Positions 25,254-33,086 of a DNA stretch of 64,000 nt are shown here, piece by piece. Below the pieces are notes generated by a model, which was given only the letters and a program-made list of their open reading frames with translations, ran no database searches and was not told the origin of the DNA. A program made the position numbers and the translations under genes. Source of the DNA: Batrachochytrium dendrobatidis JAM81 (Eukaryota > Chytridiomycota > Chytridiomycetes > Rhizophydiales); the NCBI RefSeq assembly GCF_000203795.2, contig NW_006281099.1, positions 3,041,774 through 3,105,773 on the forward strand, read 5' to 3'. How positions within the stretch are numbered: position 1 is the first letter of the stretch; each line of letters begins with the position of its first letter.

Positions 25254-25963
25254 AGTTTAAATTATTCAAAGTTGGACAAAAAGCAAGTGAATAATTCAAA
25301 CAGTTTATCGCTGCTAAATATGAATAAACTGTCAATCTTACGACTATTGACACTAAATTCAGTTTCAAGCCATATCGGTTTATTGTTGCTGTATTACGAA
25401 TATATCCAGTCTTGATTATTAGAGCACGAACGTATCTGATATTTTAGGATGCAACAGCAATGAGTTGAATTGAAATGAATAAATCTAATGATCGTACAAT
25501 GTATGGTTATATAAAAAGTGGAAAAGTATATCATTCAATTGTGTTGATCTTGCAGTGATTGTCTCGGAATAAACAATGGTTAAATATTCGTTGTTTTCGT
25601 ACTAGAAACTGATTATTCCTTTTATTAAAGATCTGTTGTATTCTGATATTGGATATGTTTTACTTGAAGAGAACAATCTCAGTAATGCAACTATACATGT
25701 AGGTCACCCAATGTTCACTTTAAATGTTTGGTCTAAAAAGGAAAGTTGGAGGTTCAAAAGATGTCAAGGATGTAAACATTCGTCCTGTATTTTTGTAAAA
25801 GAATGGGCATGAAGATTAGTAAACTAAAAAAGTTAAAACAATGTTGCTCAGTGAGATTGGCCGCTTATTATATAATGTTCCATTTACGTGAATACGACTT
25901 AAATATCAAGATATCAACTCGATGACACCCATAACGAGCAAAGTTTAATGACTATATAACGAT
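25254..25963. other. Intergenic with a solo element-like terminus
   Basis: 710 bp between the DUF726 start and the Zim17-like stop, with no supported frame. CATTTACGTGAATAC at 25881-25895 matches the right terminus of the dispersed TIR element, with one base of the T-run missing. The remainder is AT-rich spacer containing the DUF726 promoter and the 3' flank of the Zim17-like gene. Confidence 0.45.
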
Positions 25964-26680
25964 TTATTTTATCCGAGTTTGGTTCTTGATAGATTCATTA
26001 TTTTGTTCTTGCAATGTAATCATATCCGTTTCTGCATCTGCAATCACATTTTCAATCGCATCTGCAGTCGCATCAGGATGCCATTCTGACATTCCAGTCA
26101 TGCTCATATCAACATCAGTGTCGTGTTCAGTCGAGTCATCTTTATTGGTCGCATTGCTTCTACTAATGTGATATTGCATAGGATACTGCACTCGTTTAAC
26201 AGTCTCTCCTTTTTCTCGCATAATATCCTCAATCGTTCCGGGCGGTTTCGTTGAATCAAACCATCCCAAATGATCAGCAATCAAGTGTGTGTTTTTACAT
26301 CCGTCGCATTTGATCATAACCACGCCAGTCGTATAAGCCTTTTTTGACATGGATTTATAAGAGCGATGTTTACAGACTTTACATGTAAAGCCAATGATCA
26401 TTCTGTCTGCAGAGACATTCAAGCCTGCGTCTACTGGAGAATCAGAGTCGTTGCTGGATATCGAATGATGGCGAGTAGCGCAATATGATGTATGTATGCT
26501 ACCAATCAAGTATGATGGTCTGGTTGCATTGAACCATTCATGCTTTGTGATTGATGCAATTCGATGGTAGCGATACACCGGTCTTGTCAAGTTGCATAGT
26601 GTAGCGGCTGTTGATACTGCCCAGCTCAACGATGGTCGACTCATGAGATAAATAGTCTTGATCAATGTTTTCTGATGCAT
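25964..26680 (-). CDS. Zim17/DNLZ (DNL-type) mitochondrial zinc finger protein
   Basis: Chaperone partner that keeps mitochondrial Hsp70 soluble and supports matrix protein import and Fe-S assembly. Single exon; 238 residues from the ATG at 26680, or 226 from the ATG at 26644 (MSRPSLSW). The N-terminal ~90 residues are Arg/Ser/Thr-rich with few acids, as in a mitochondrial presequence. The DNL zinc finger is complete: GFTCKVCKHR (first CxxC), YTTGVVMIKCDGCKNTHLIADHLGWF (second CxxC with the conserved HLIADHLGW). A TIEDIMREKGETVKR helix follows, then an acidic tail rich in Asp and Thr. The tail is longer than in yeast Zim17. The identification is secure; the exact start is not. Confidence 0.93.
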   Translation of the reverse strand: MHQKTLIKTIYLMSRPSLSWAVSTAATLCNLTRPVYRYHRIASITKHEWFNATRPSYLIGSIHTSYCATRHHSISSNDSDSPVDAGLNVSADRMIIGFTCKVCKHRSYKSMSKKAYTTGVVMIKCDGCKNTHLIADHLGWFDSTKPPGTIEDIMREKGETVKRVQYPMQYHISRSNATNKDDSTEHDTDVDMSMTGMSEWHPDATADAIENVIADAETDMITLQEQNNESIKNQTRIK

Positions 26681-27057
26681 TCGGTGGTCCTCAGGACAGG
26701 ACGAGCAATTAAACTATTGCAGCGCTGTTCAATCCACTTTGCAATCTAAAACACTCTAGTCGATCATGATGACAAATTCAACTCACTGTTTACAGTGTTG
26801 TGCACAATGGCATATAGCAACATATACAATAATTGGACTTTACCGTAGAAATCTGCATAAAAATACATTCTACTGCCACCAAATCATGTCAAGTCTTTGA
26901 TTCTAGTTGGAATTATATTGTTTGTATTTCCATGAATTGCACACCAATATTAGTACAAAGTATCTGAAAGTATCTGAAAAGTATATAAAAGTATCTAAAA
27001 GCAAAAGTCAAATGTTCAACTCGAGTTTATCCAATCCACCATTTTAAACTGCAGATA
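26681..27057. promoter_or_regulatory. Divergent intergenic region with short tandem repeat
   Basis: 377 bp between the Zim17-like start and the unknown gene at 27058, so it holds both promoters. At 26957-27000 a 10-11-bp unit (AAAGTATCTG, with variants AAAGTATATA and AAAGTATCTA) is repeated four times in tandem, ending 57 bp before the ATG. No other element recognised. Confidence 0.45.
26957..27000. repeat. Tandem repeat of about four AAAGTATCTG-like units
   Basis: Four imperfect 10-11-bp units are directly visible just upstream of the gene at 27058. Likely a microsatellite-like slippage tract; a promoter effect is possible but unproven. Confidence 0.7.
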
Positions 27058-28097
27058 ATGCTGGTTGTGCCAGTTGTATCGACCACTGATGCGAATATGC
27101 CACTGCTCTCATTGGCAGATGCATTAGTGATTCCACAGAATGCAAGAGTGTTTTTTGTATACAACGATCTAGTGCATCTTGATGCCAGTCTTTTGCCAGT
27201 ATCGAGTAACCAACTCACTGGCCAGTCGTTTACTGCTCGATTGTGCTGGCCAGATGCTACTGCAATCAAACCACAACAAGAGCAAACCAAGATCCATAGA
27301 GTCGGCAGTGTTTCTGATTTAGAAAGTATTGTAGTGTCTGGCACTATCTATCAGCTCGCATCCTCAGCAGTGAATGGAGCCGATGCTGTTCCTGTAAGTT
27401 TGACCAATGTTTGATTGATGGCATGAGTTGGCATGAAGCCATTGTGCTGACTCGGCATACATGCAATACGATTGGTTTATTCATCTAATACAAACCAACT
27501 GTGTTGAATTAGACTGTCTGGCTTGCAGTGCATACTTGTCTCACAAGTTGTGCTCAACTATTAGCCTTGTCACTCTCCGTGTCTGAACTACTCAAAAAAA
27601 GCAAGGCTCACTCTTTGCATGTATTCACTGTTGTGCAGTACAAAACCGCCAAAGATGCTGTTCATGTTCTTGAGATGAATGGCATAGACGATGCGGTTTC
27701 TTTAGGTAAACACATTTAAATTACTGCAGATGATGGATCAATACAGTGACCATCAGTAAACTCATAATTATTGAATATAGAACAAAGTGGGACTCGATTG
27801 GACTGTCCGCTCTTGGTTCGAGATGCATTCATAAACTCAATGGTGGAGCTTGTTCGACTGTACAAAATTCCATCACGGTTCATGATATGGCCAGCAACCA
27901 TGTGTATGGTGAATAGCAAACAGGCTTTATCCTCACTTTCACAAGAGATCAGTCGTGTATATGACATTCCAACCACTACAACTGAAACTGCAACTACAGC
28001 CAACAGTGATCCAATGACAGTTTCTGGTCATCAGATCATACACTCTGCAATGCCGTTACTATATCCAAACCGTGACTCTGAATCGATATATTTGTGA
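27058..28097 (+). CDS. Unknown protein, 3 exons
   Basis: Exons 27058-27393, 27513-27705 and 27781-28097 have good GTAAGT/GTAAAC donors and TAG acceptors and join in phase to 281 residues, so the gene structure is credible. The N-terminus reads MLVVPVVSTTDANMPLLSL without a clear presequence. The middle is rich in short hydrophobic helices (TVWLAVHTCLTSCAQLLALS, then LHVFTVVQYKTAKDAVHVLE), and the C-terminal third has MVELVRLYKIPSRFMIWPAT followed by a Thr-rich stretch. I do not recognise a family. Its last exon, from 27877, lies inside a 709-bp direct repeat, so the stop codon and 3' flank exist twice in the window. The gene is tail-to-tail with the SOD fragment at 28242-28585. Confidence 0.65.
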
Positions 28098-28585
28098 GTA
28101 TATTGTAAAATGGTTGTTTTCAGATCAAAAAGTCAATAAAATCAGCATATCGATATAACAATCTTGTATTGATTCATGATATCAAGTTGGATTGCTTGAC
28201 AAAATATAAATGCTGCAATGATCAATGTTGTTGCTGTTGGTTTACAGTTTGGCAGCACCACCTTGGAAACGAGTACAAACATCGGTCCAGTTGATGACAT
28301 TCCACCAGGCAGCAACGTAGTTGGCACGAACATTGCGGTATTTGACATAGTAGGCATGTTCCCAGACATCAAGAGCAAGTAAAGTCATGGCACCAGTACC
28401 TGCAAACTGAGGTGCAAACTCGGGATGATCTTGATTGGCAGTGGTCACGATTGACATGGTAGAACTCGAAGGAGTCCAAGTAAGAAACACCCAACCAGAT
28501 CCGAATACACCAAGAGCTGCTGCTGTAAACTGCTGCTTGAATGTCTCGACAGAGTCAAACGACTTGACAAGCTGTTTGCCAAATT
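27877..28585. repeat. 709-bp direct repeat, left copy
   Basis: Matches 30421-31129 at a constant offset of 2544 without indels. I counted only a handful of substitutions (for example TCCTCAC/TCCGCAC, ACTGAAACT/ACTGCAACT, CGACAGAGTC/CGATGGATCC), so identity is near 99 percent. The unit contains the end of the unknown gene's last exon, its stop and 3' flank, and the 3' part of an Mn-SOD coding exon on the other strand. Similarity stops abruptly after 28585. Confidence 0.95.
28242..28585 (-). pseudogene. 5'-truncated Mn superoxide dismutase copy
   Basis: Carries the C-terminal part of the SOD at 30786-31754: [15 protein letters not shown], the metal-ligand motif [13 protein letters not shown] and the terminus FQGGAAKL, in the same reading frame and with an intact stop. 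It starts abruptly at the repeat edge (28585); beyond it the sequence is unrelated and AT-rich. It therefore lacks the first exon and the start of the second, including the N-terminal metal ligands. Near-identity to the intact gene implies recent duplication or gene conversion. Not expected to make an active enzyme. Confidence 0.88.
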
Positions 28586-28922
28586 CAAAATACTATTTTG
28601 ACTATCTGATTTGGGATTCTTGATGTGTGTGTGTAGTTGTACAACTTGACAGAGTATGATGCCAATATCATGTATATTACCAGTTGTGCAACTATTGCGA
28701 TTGATGTAATACAAATATTAGTGTATTTCAACCATCAGTCATCAACCATGACTCACATCCAACCCAATTTACAAACATTAGAAACTCGATCAAAATTGTA
28801 AATGCAATGGTTTATTCAAATCAGTTGATGATTATGGAAACATAAATCACAGTTGACTTGCAAACCATGTCAGTAGTTTGATAAAGTAGTTGTATGTAGC
28901 TTTATGCATTACTTGCATCGCT
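28586..28922. other. Spacer between SOD fragment and secreted-protein gene
   Basis: 337 bp of AT-rich unique sequence at the left edge of the segment inserted between the two direct repeats. It contains a short TGTGTGTG run near 28624-28632. No gene supported. Confidence 0.4.
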
Positions 28923-29849
28923 TTAATTTCTTGGTATGCTTGGATTGTATTCTTTCACTGTACTAAACCTTTGGAACCATGAACCCAACTCTGGTTCAAG
29001 ATGTTCGCGATACCAGTCAATTCTAGAATAACGTCCAAATAATTTTTCGAGTAGTTGTTGTAGATCCGTTTGTCTGCTCATAAATTGGTCGGTTAAATCG
29101 AGTATAGCTTTAACTGCATCTTCGAGCAAACTTGGATCCTTGTTTAAACGGACCATTATCTCGTGAATTTCCTTTTGAAGTGCTTTGATCATCTCCAGAA
29201 ATTCTTCCAAAATCTTTACAAGCTCGTCGACAAGCTCAGGTACTGGTCCAGTAGATTTAACTCCATTAAGGAAACTTAGAAAATCTTTGACCCATTTTTT
29301 GTACATGTCAAGATGTGCGGAATAGTAAGACGCATATACTCTATACATGTCTTCTTTACGGGTCGATTTAGTATTGATGCCTTTCACTATTACTTTATCA
29401 ACACGCTTGTGTTGCTTTGATTTGCCTTGAACGTGCTCTATAGATCCATAAGCACCGTCATGATCATTCGAGTGTGAAAATACCGATAGCTTTAAAAACG
29501 ATTCCAAGAGTAAATCAATCGAGTTATTCTGCTCATCTTGGTGCTTTTTGGCTTTTTGATGACCAGATTTGTGCTTTTTTCCAATACCACGTAAAAGCCC
29601 ACCGAGATCGAAAAACTTTAGACGAGCTCCGGGAGTCTGGTTTGGATGATTATTTTGACTGCCGCCAGGACCTTGAGTTGTTGAAGTACTCGGAAATTCC
29701 GGACCACCTGTTGCTTGTGGAACACTTTGGCTATTTAGACTTGGACTTGAATCAACAGATTCGATTGTCTCGCTGGGTTGTGGCAAAATGGCATGAACAC
29801 TGGTGGCCAAGGCTGCAATTGTAAAGGCTGAGATGTGTGTGAATTTCAT
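28923..29849 (-). CDS. Putative secreted protein, Lys-rich, unknown function
   Basis: Single-exon frame of 308 residues from ATG at 29849. That start opens with a clear signal peptide (MKFTHISAFTIAALATSVHA) and a likely cleavage before ILPQPSE; an upstream in-frame ATG at 29912 would bury it and is disfavoured. Residues ~25-75 are Ser/Thr/Pro/Gly/Asn-rich and disordered. A basic segment GIGKKHKSGHQKAKKHQ follows. The C-terminal half is a long amphipathic helical region (ELVDELVKILEEFLEMIKAL) ending in an aromatic YSRIDWYREHLEPELGSWF stretch. The architecture resembles the expanded families of small secreted proteins in chytrids such as Batrachochytrium, but I cannot assign a named family. The gene sits alone between two 709-bp direct repeats, which suggests that it arrived by rearrangement. 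Confidence 0.72.
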   Translation of the reverse strand: MKFTHISAFTIAALATSVHAILPQPSETIESVDSSPSLNSQSVPQATGGPEFPSTSTTQGPGGSQNNHPNQTPGARLKFFDLGGLLRGIGKKHKSGHQKAKKHQDEQNNSIDLLLESFLKLSVFSHSNDHDGAYGSIEHVQGKSKQHKRVDKVIVKGINTKSTRKEDMYRVYASYYSAHLDMYKKWVKDFLSFLNGVKSTGPVPELVDELVKILEEFLEMIKALQKEIHEIMVRLNKDPSLLEDAVKAILDLTDQFMSRQTDLQQLLEKLFGRYSRIDWYREHLEPELGSWFQRFSTVKEYNPSIPRN

Positions 29850-30387
29850 TTGATCAAGTATAACTATGTATGTATTATTGGAGGTCAACGAGCCTGCTTT
29901 TATAACCATCATAACAATCGGTTGGAATATTTTTATACATTATTGCTATGTGTTTATTCCGCATATCAGGGATAAAGGCCAGTATGAATATAGGGCTGGG
30001 ATATCTAACCCTAAATGGGCCAATATTGACAGTGTATGATCAAATGCTTGGTTTGAATCCAAACTGAAAACTCCACTTTAGTTTAATTACCACAATTTGT
30101 GCCGTTGATTTCTATATTTTCACCTTTTGGCCCTGATGTCTGGTGACCCTTTTCAATCACTATACAGAGTACAATCGCTTAGTTACAGTCACCGCACAAC
30201 ACCAAGCTTGGTGACTTTCTGTTTAGTCAATATGCGGCCCATCAAACTGAATCGATGATTTGTCCGCATCAACAGTTGTCGATAGTTTAAATTGCCACTC
30301 AATTTGGACATCAATGTATACAATCAACTCACATCTAGATTATATCAATATATCAACTTGACGACATTCACACCCACAATCAACATT
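29850..30387. other. Spacer upstream of the secreted-protein gene
   Basis: 538 bp between the signal-peptide ATG and the degraded gene fragment at 30388. It should include the promoter of the minus-strand secreted-protein gene. No frame, RNA or repeat was recognised. Confidence 0.4.
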
Positions 30388-30641
30388 AACAATTTGGGTT
30401 CAATTGGATTGTCCAGTATTGGTTCATGATATGGCCAGCAACCATGTGTATGGTGAATAGCAAACAGGCTTTATCCGCACTTTCACAAGAGATCAGTCGT
30501 GTATATGACATTCCAACCACTACAACTGCAACTGCAACTACAGCCAACAGTGATCCAATGACAGTTTCTGGTCATCAGATCATACACTCTGCAATGCCGT
30601 TACTATATCCAAACCGTGACTCTGAATCGATATATTTGTGA
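30388..30641 (+). pseudogene. Degraded fragment of the unknown gene's third exon
   Basis: From 30421 to 30641 this is nearly identical to the end of the gene at 27058-28097, including its stop. Upstream, 30388-30425 still resembles the start of that gene's third exon (AACAATTTGGG versus AACAAAGTGGG; ATTGGATTGTCC versus ATTGGACTGTCC), but with many substitutions. Relative to the intact exon, 62 bp between two GGTTC motifs (27815 and 27877) are missing. This looks like a microhomology deletion and breaks the frame. No upstream exons are present. Confidence 0.75.
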
Positions 30642-31129
30642 GTATATTGTAAAATGGTTGTTTTCAGATCAAAAAGCCAATAAAATCAGCATATCGATAT
30701 AACAATCTTGTATTGATTCATGATATCAAGTTGGATTGCTTGACAAAATATAAATGCTGCAATGATCAATGTTGTTGCTGTTGGTTTACAGTTTGGCAGC
30801 ACCACCTTGGAAACGAGTACAAACATCGGTCCAGTTGATGACATTCCACCAGGCAGCAACGTAGTTGGCACGAACATTGCGGTATTTGACATAGTAGGCA
30901 TGTTCCCAGACATCAAGAGCAAGTAAAGTCATGGCACCAGTACCTGCAAACTGAGGTGCAAACTCGGGATGATCTTGATTGGCAGTGGTCACGATTGACA
31001 TGGTAGAACTCGAAGGAGTCCAAGTAAGAAACACCCAACCAGATCCGAATACACCAAGAGCTGCTGCTGTAAACTGCTGCTTGAATGTCTCGATGGATCC
31101 AAACGACTTGACAAGCTGTTTGCCAAACT
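30421..31129. repeat. 709-bp direct repeat, right copy
   Basis: Partner of 27877-28585, same orientation. This copy is continuous with the intact SOD gene on its right, while the left copy is continuous with the intact unknown gene on its left. That is the pattern expected if a tail-to-tail gene junction was duplicated around an inserted segment. Confidence 0.95.
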
Positions 31130-31754
31130 CGGCGTCGGCATTCAGAGCAAGCTTCTCTGGTCCCATATTCGAAAAGTAGATGCCATGGTTCACTGCCATT
31201 GCAAATAGAATACAAGATTGTTAAATCACACTAGTGGTCGAGACAATACCAGGGAGTATCACCAGTAGATATTGGGGCGTAATATCAGATATTCATATGG
31301 ATTGATGCAACATACCGTAACCACCGCCATTGTTACGCACAGTCTGACGGACCTTTGGAGATGGCCAGGGGAGTGGTTCAGTCTTTCCTGCATCCTCGCG
31401 AGCAATAATACGCAGGAGATCTTCAATGGATGAAAACGATGCCTTTTCAGTAAACGCTGCACACTGCGACAGTTCAACAAGAGCCTTGTTAAGATTGTCG
31501 GTATAAGCCTGATGATGTTTGGTATGATGCAGAGTCATGGTTGCCTCATCGATATGGGGCTCAAGAGCATCATAAGCATAGCTGATCTTTGGGAGAGTCT
31601 TTGCAGTAAACATGTGTTGATTGTGGGAATTGGTCAAAGTCTGGATTGGCTTCAACACTCGAATCGGCTGCATTTCCAAAGCCATTGACGATGTAATGCA
31701 TATTGAATGCTGTTGCAGAAACAAGAGCGGCAATTGGATTACTGCACACAACAT
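30786..31754 (-). CDS. Mn superoxide dismutase, 2 exons
   Basis: Dismutates superoxide; Fe/Mn-SOD family. Exons 31754-31316 and 31192-30786 join in phase to 281 residues, about 50-60 longer than a mature Mn-SOD because of an N-terminal extension. Metal ligands: His in LEPHID, His in [14 protein letters not shown], and Asp/His in DVWEHAYY. Family signature NNGGGYVNH spans the intron. NQD in the second half is the position where Mn-type enzymes carry the outer-sphere glutamine. The N-terminus ([20 protein letters not shown]) is hydrophobic, with later Met starts at [11 protein letters not shown]; the latter would give a more typical mitochondrial leader, so start and location are uncertain. Most of exon 2 lies in the direct repeat and is duplicated as a truncated copy at 28242-28585. 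Confidence 0.93.
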
Positions 31755-32061
31755 CTGGTATAACTACATTTATGCTGATTTGTGTTGGTCAATTACTGGA
31801 CTAGAGTTGCAGTCGTTTGGATTTTACCAGATCTACTTTACATATTGCCATTGAATAATGTCATGAATTGTCATCAATGTCAGCCCGTCGTATCAGACAA
31901 TGCATTTATTTTGGTTTATCTGCACTGTTCACATTCATAAATGCATGGACCAATCAATCGATCCATCCATGAATAAATATCCAAAAATTGAACATGATGC
32001 TATACCAACTAATGTGGTAACTCGATGTTGGACCAAATCAGCTATTAACCAGTCATGATGC

Positions 32062-32855
32062 TCAAAACGACTCGTCCGTTTGAGGCAGTAGTCTACGCAG
32101 TGTTACCGAGATTCGTTCCGTTCGAGGATATATCTCTCCTTGCCATTGATCATTTAGTCGTACAGGTATACCATGTTTCCAATCCCATCTAGCTTCACCA
32201 GAAAGTCCAATCAAATCTCCTTGTTGAAGAAACATTTCAATCGTGCCAGCTGGTTGGTGATGGTTTTGATTGACTTTTGGCTGATGGTTTTGATTGGCAT
32301 TATCAGATGGTGAAAACTCCATAATACATGAGCCGCTGATACTCGCCACAACTATCCCATCTGCAAATCGATTCACCAGATCCACATGCGATACCAGTCC
32401 ATCATTTGGATAGTAATGGTTGGCAATCATGTGGTCGAATAGCGGTGTCCTGTATGCAAAAGTCGAGTTTAACTTTACAAACATGACAATGTAAACTCGA
32501 ATCTATCGAGTGGCCATAGTAAAGCATGTATGCAAACATCTGACATTTTACCTTGACATCAAGGTTGGACAGACTAGCTGTTTACCCAATTGGCATAGTA
32601 GATCTAAAAAGGATGGAATAGTTCCAAATCGCACTACCTGATTAATGCCTACTTGTGGTCGGAACCAATTGTTATCCTTAATATGGGCCAATATAGATTG
32701 ACATTCTGTTTCTGAAAGAGCGTGCTTCCAGAGCAATAGTCCAGGTATGGATGTGGTTTGTGGACAGCCTCTGAATGGATTACTGCCTTGCTCTACAAAG
32801 GCTGGAATATTTATTAAGCTTCTTGTTATAAATTGATTGTCACTCGATTCATTCA
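32062..32855 (-). CDS. AlkB-like 2-oxoglutarate/Fe(II) dioxygenase, 5' end unresolved
   Basis: Exons 32855-32552 and 32449-32062 join in phase (231 codons) and end TDESF-stop. The AlkB fold signatures are visible: YPNDGLVSHVDLVNRF with the HxD iron ligands, GDLIGLSGEARWDWKHGI with the distal histidine, and RISVTLRRLLP with the 2-oxoglutarate arginine. The region before the HxD motif (IPGLLLWKHALSETECQSIL) matches the N-terminal part of ALKBH proteins. The upstream exon begins at a TTGCAG acceptor and has no in-frame Met, so a small first exon must lie upstream, within about 200 bp of the diverging aldehyde dehydrogenase gene. An Asn/Gln/His insert (NANQNHQPKVNQNHHQ) interrupts the core. Substrate (nucleic acid or protein) cannot be assigned. 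Confidence 0.82.
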
Positions 32856-33086
32856 CTGCAATTCAAATATCAAGTCTAACTGTTCCAACACAGTCACTCG
32901 TTTCTATTCTAATTTCATACGTTTTCAATCTAGTTCAATAAAAACGACACTTTAGGAATGTTTCCATGTCAATCACTAAAACAACTGCCAATGAATAATG
33001 TCGAATAAATCAACCAATCATTTTACGAGACTGTCAGATTTTGGCATTTTGTGATTCGCTTTACGTGAATACAACAATTATCGAGC
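32856..33086. promoter_or_regulatory. Divergent region AlkB-like / aldehyde dehydrogenase with element terminus
   Basis: The unresolved first exon of the AlkB-like gene and the aldehyde dehydrogenase promoter share this 231-bp gap. ACGAGACTGT...TTTTGGCATTTTGTGATTCGCTTTACGTGAATAC (33026-33074) matches the right end of the dispersed element at 42.63-42.69 kb, including the ACGAGACTGT and TTTTGGCA blocks. It ends 12 bp before the ATG at 33087. Confidence 0.5.

Noticed and set aside
29474..29824. 116-codon frame opposite the secreted-protein gene
   Set aside because: Antisense shadow of the low-complexity region of a better-supported gene with a signal peptide.
32940..33020. Possible tiny first exon for the AlkB-like gene (for example ATGATTG before a GTTGAT donor)
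   Set aside because: It would close the phase, but the donor is weak and nothing else supports it, so the 5' end was left open.
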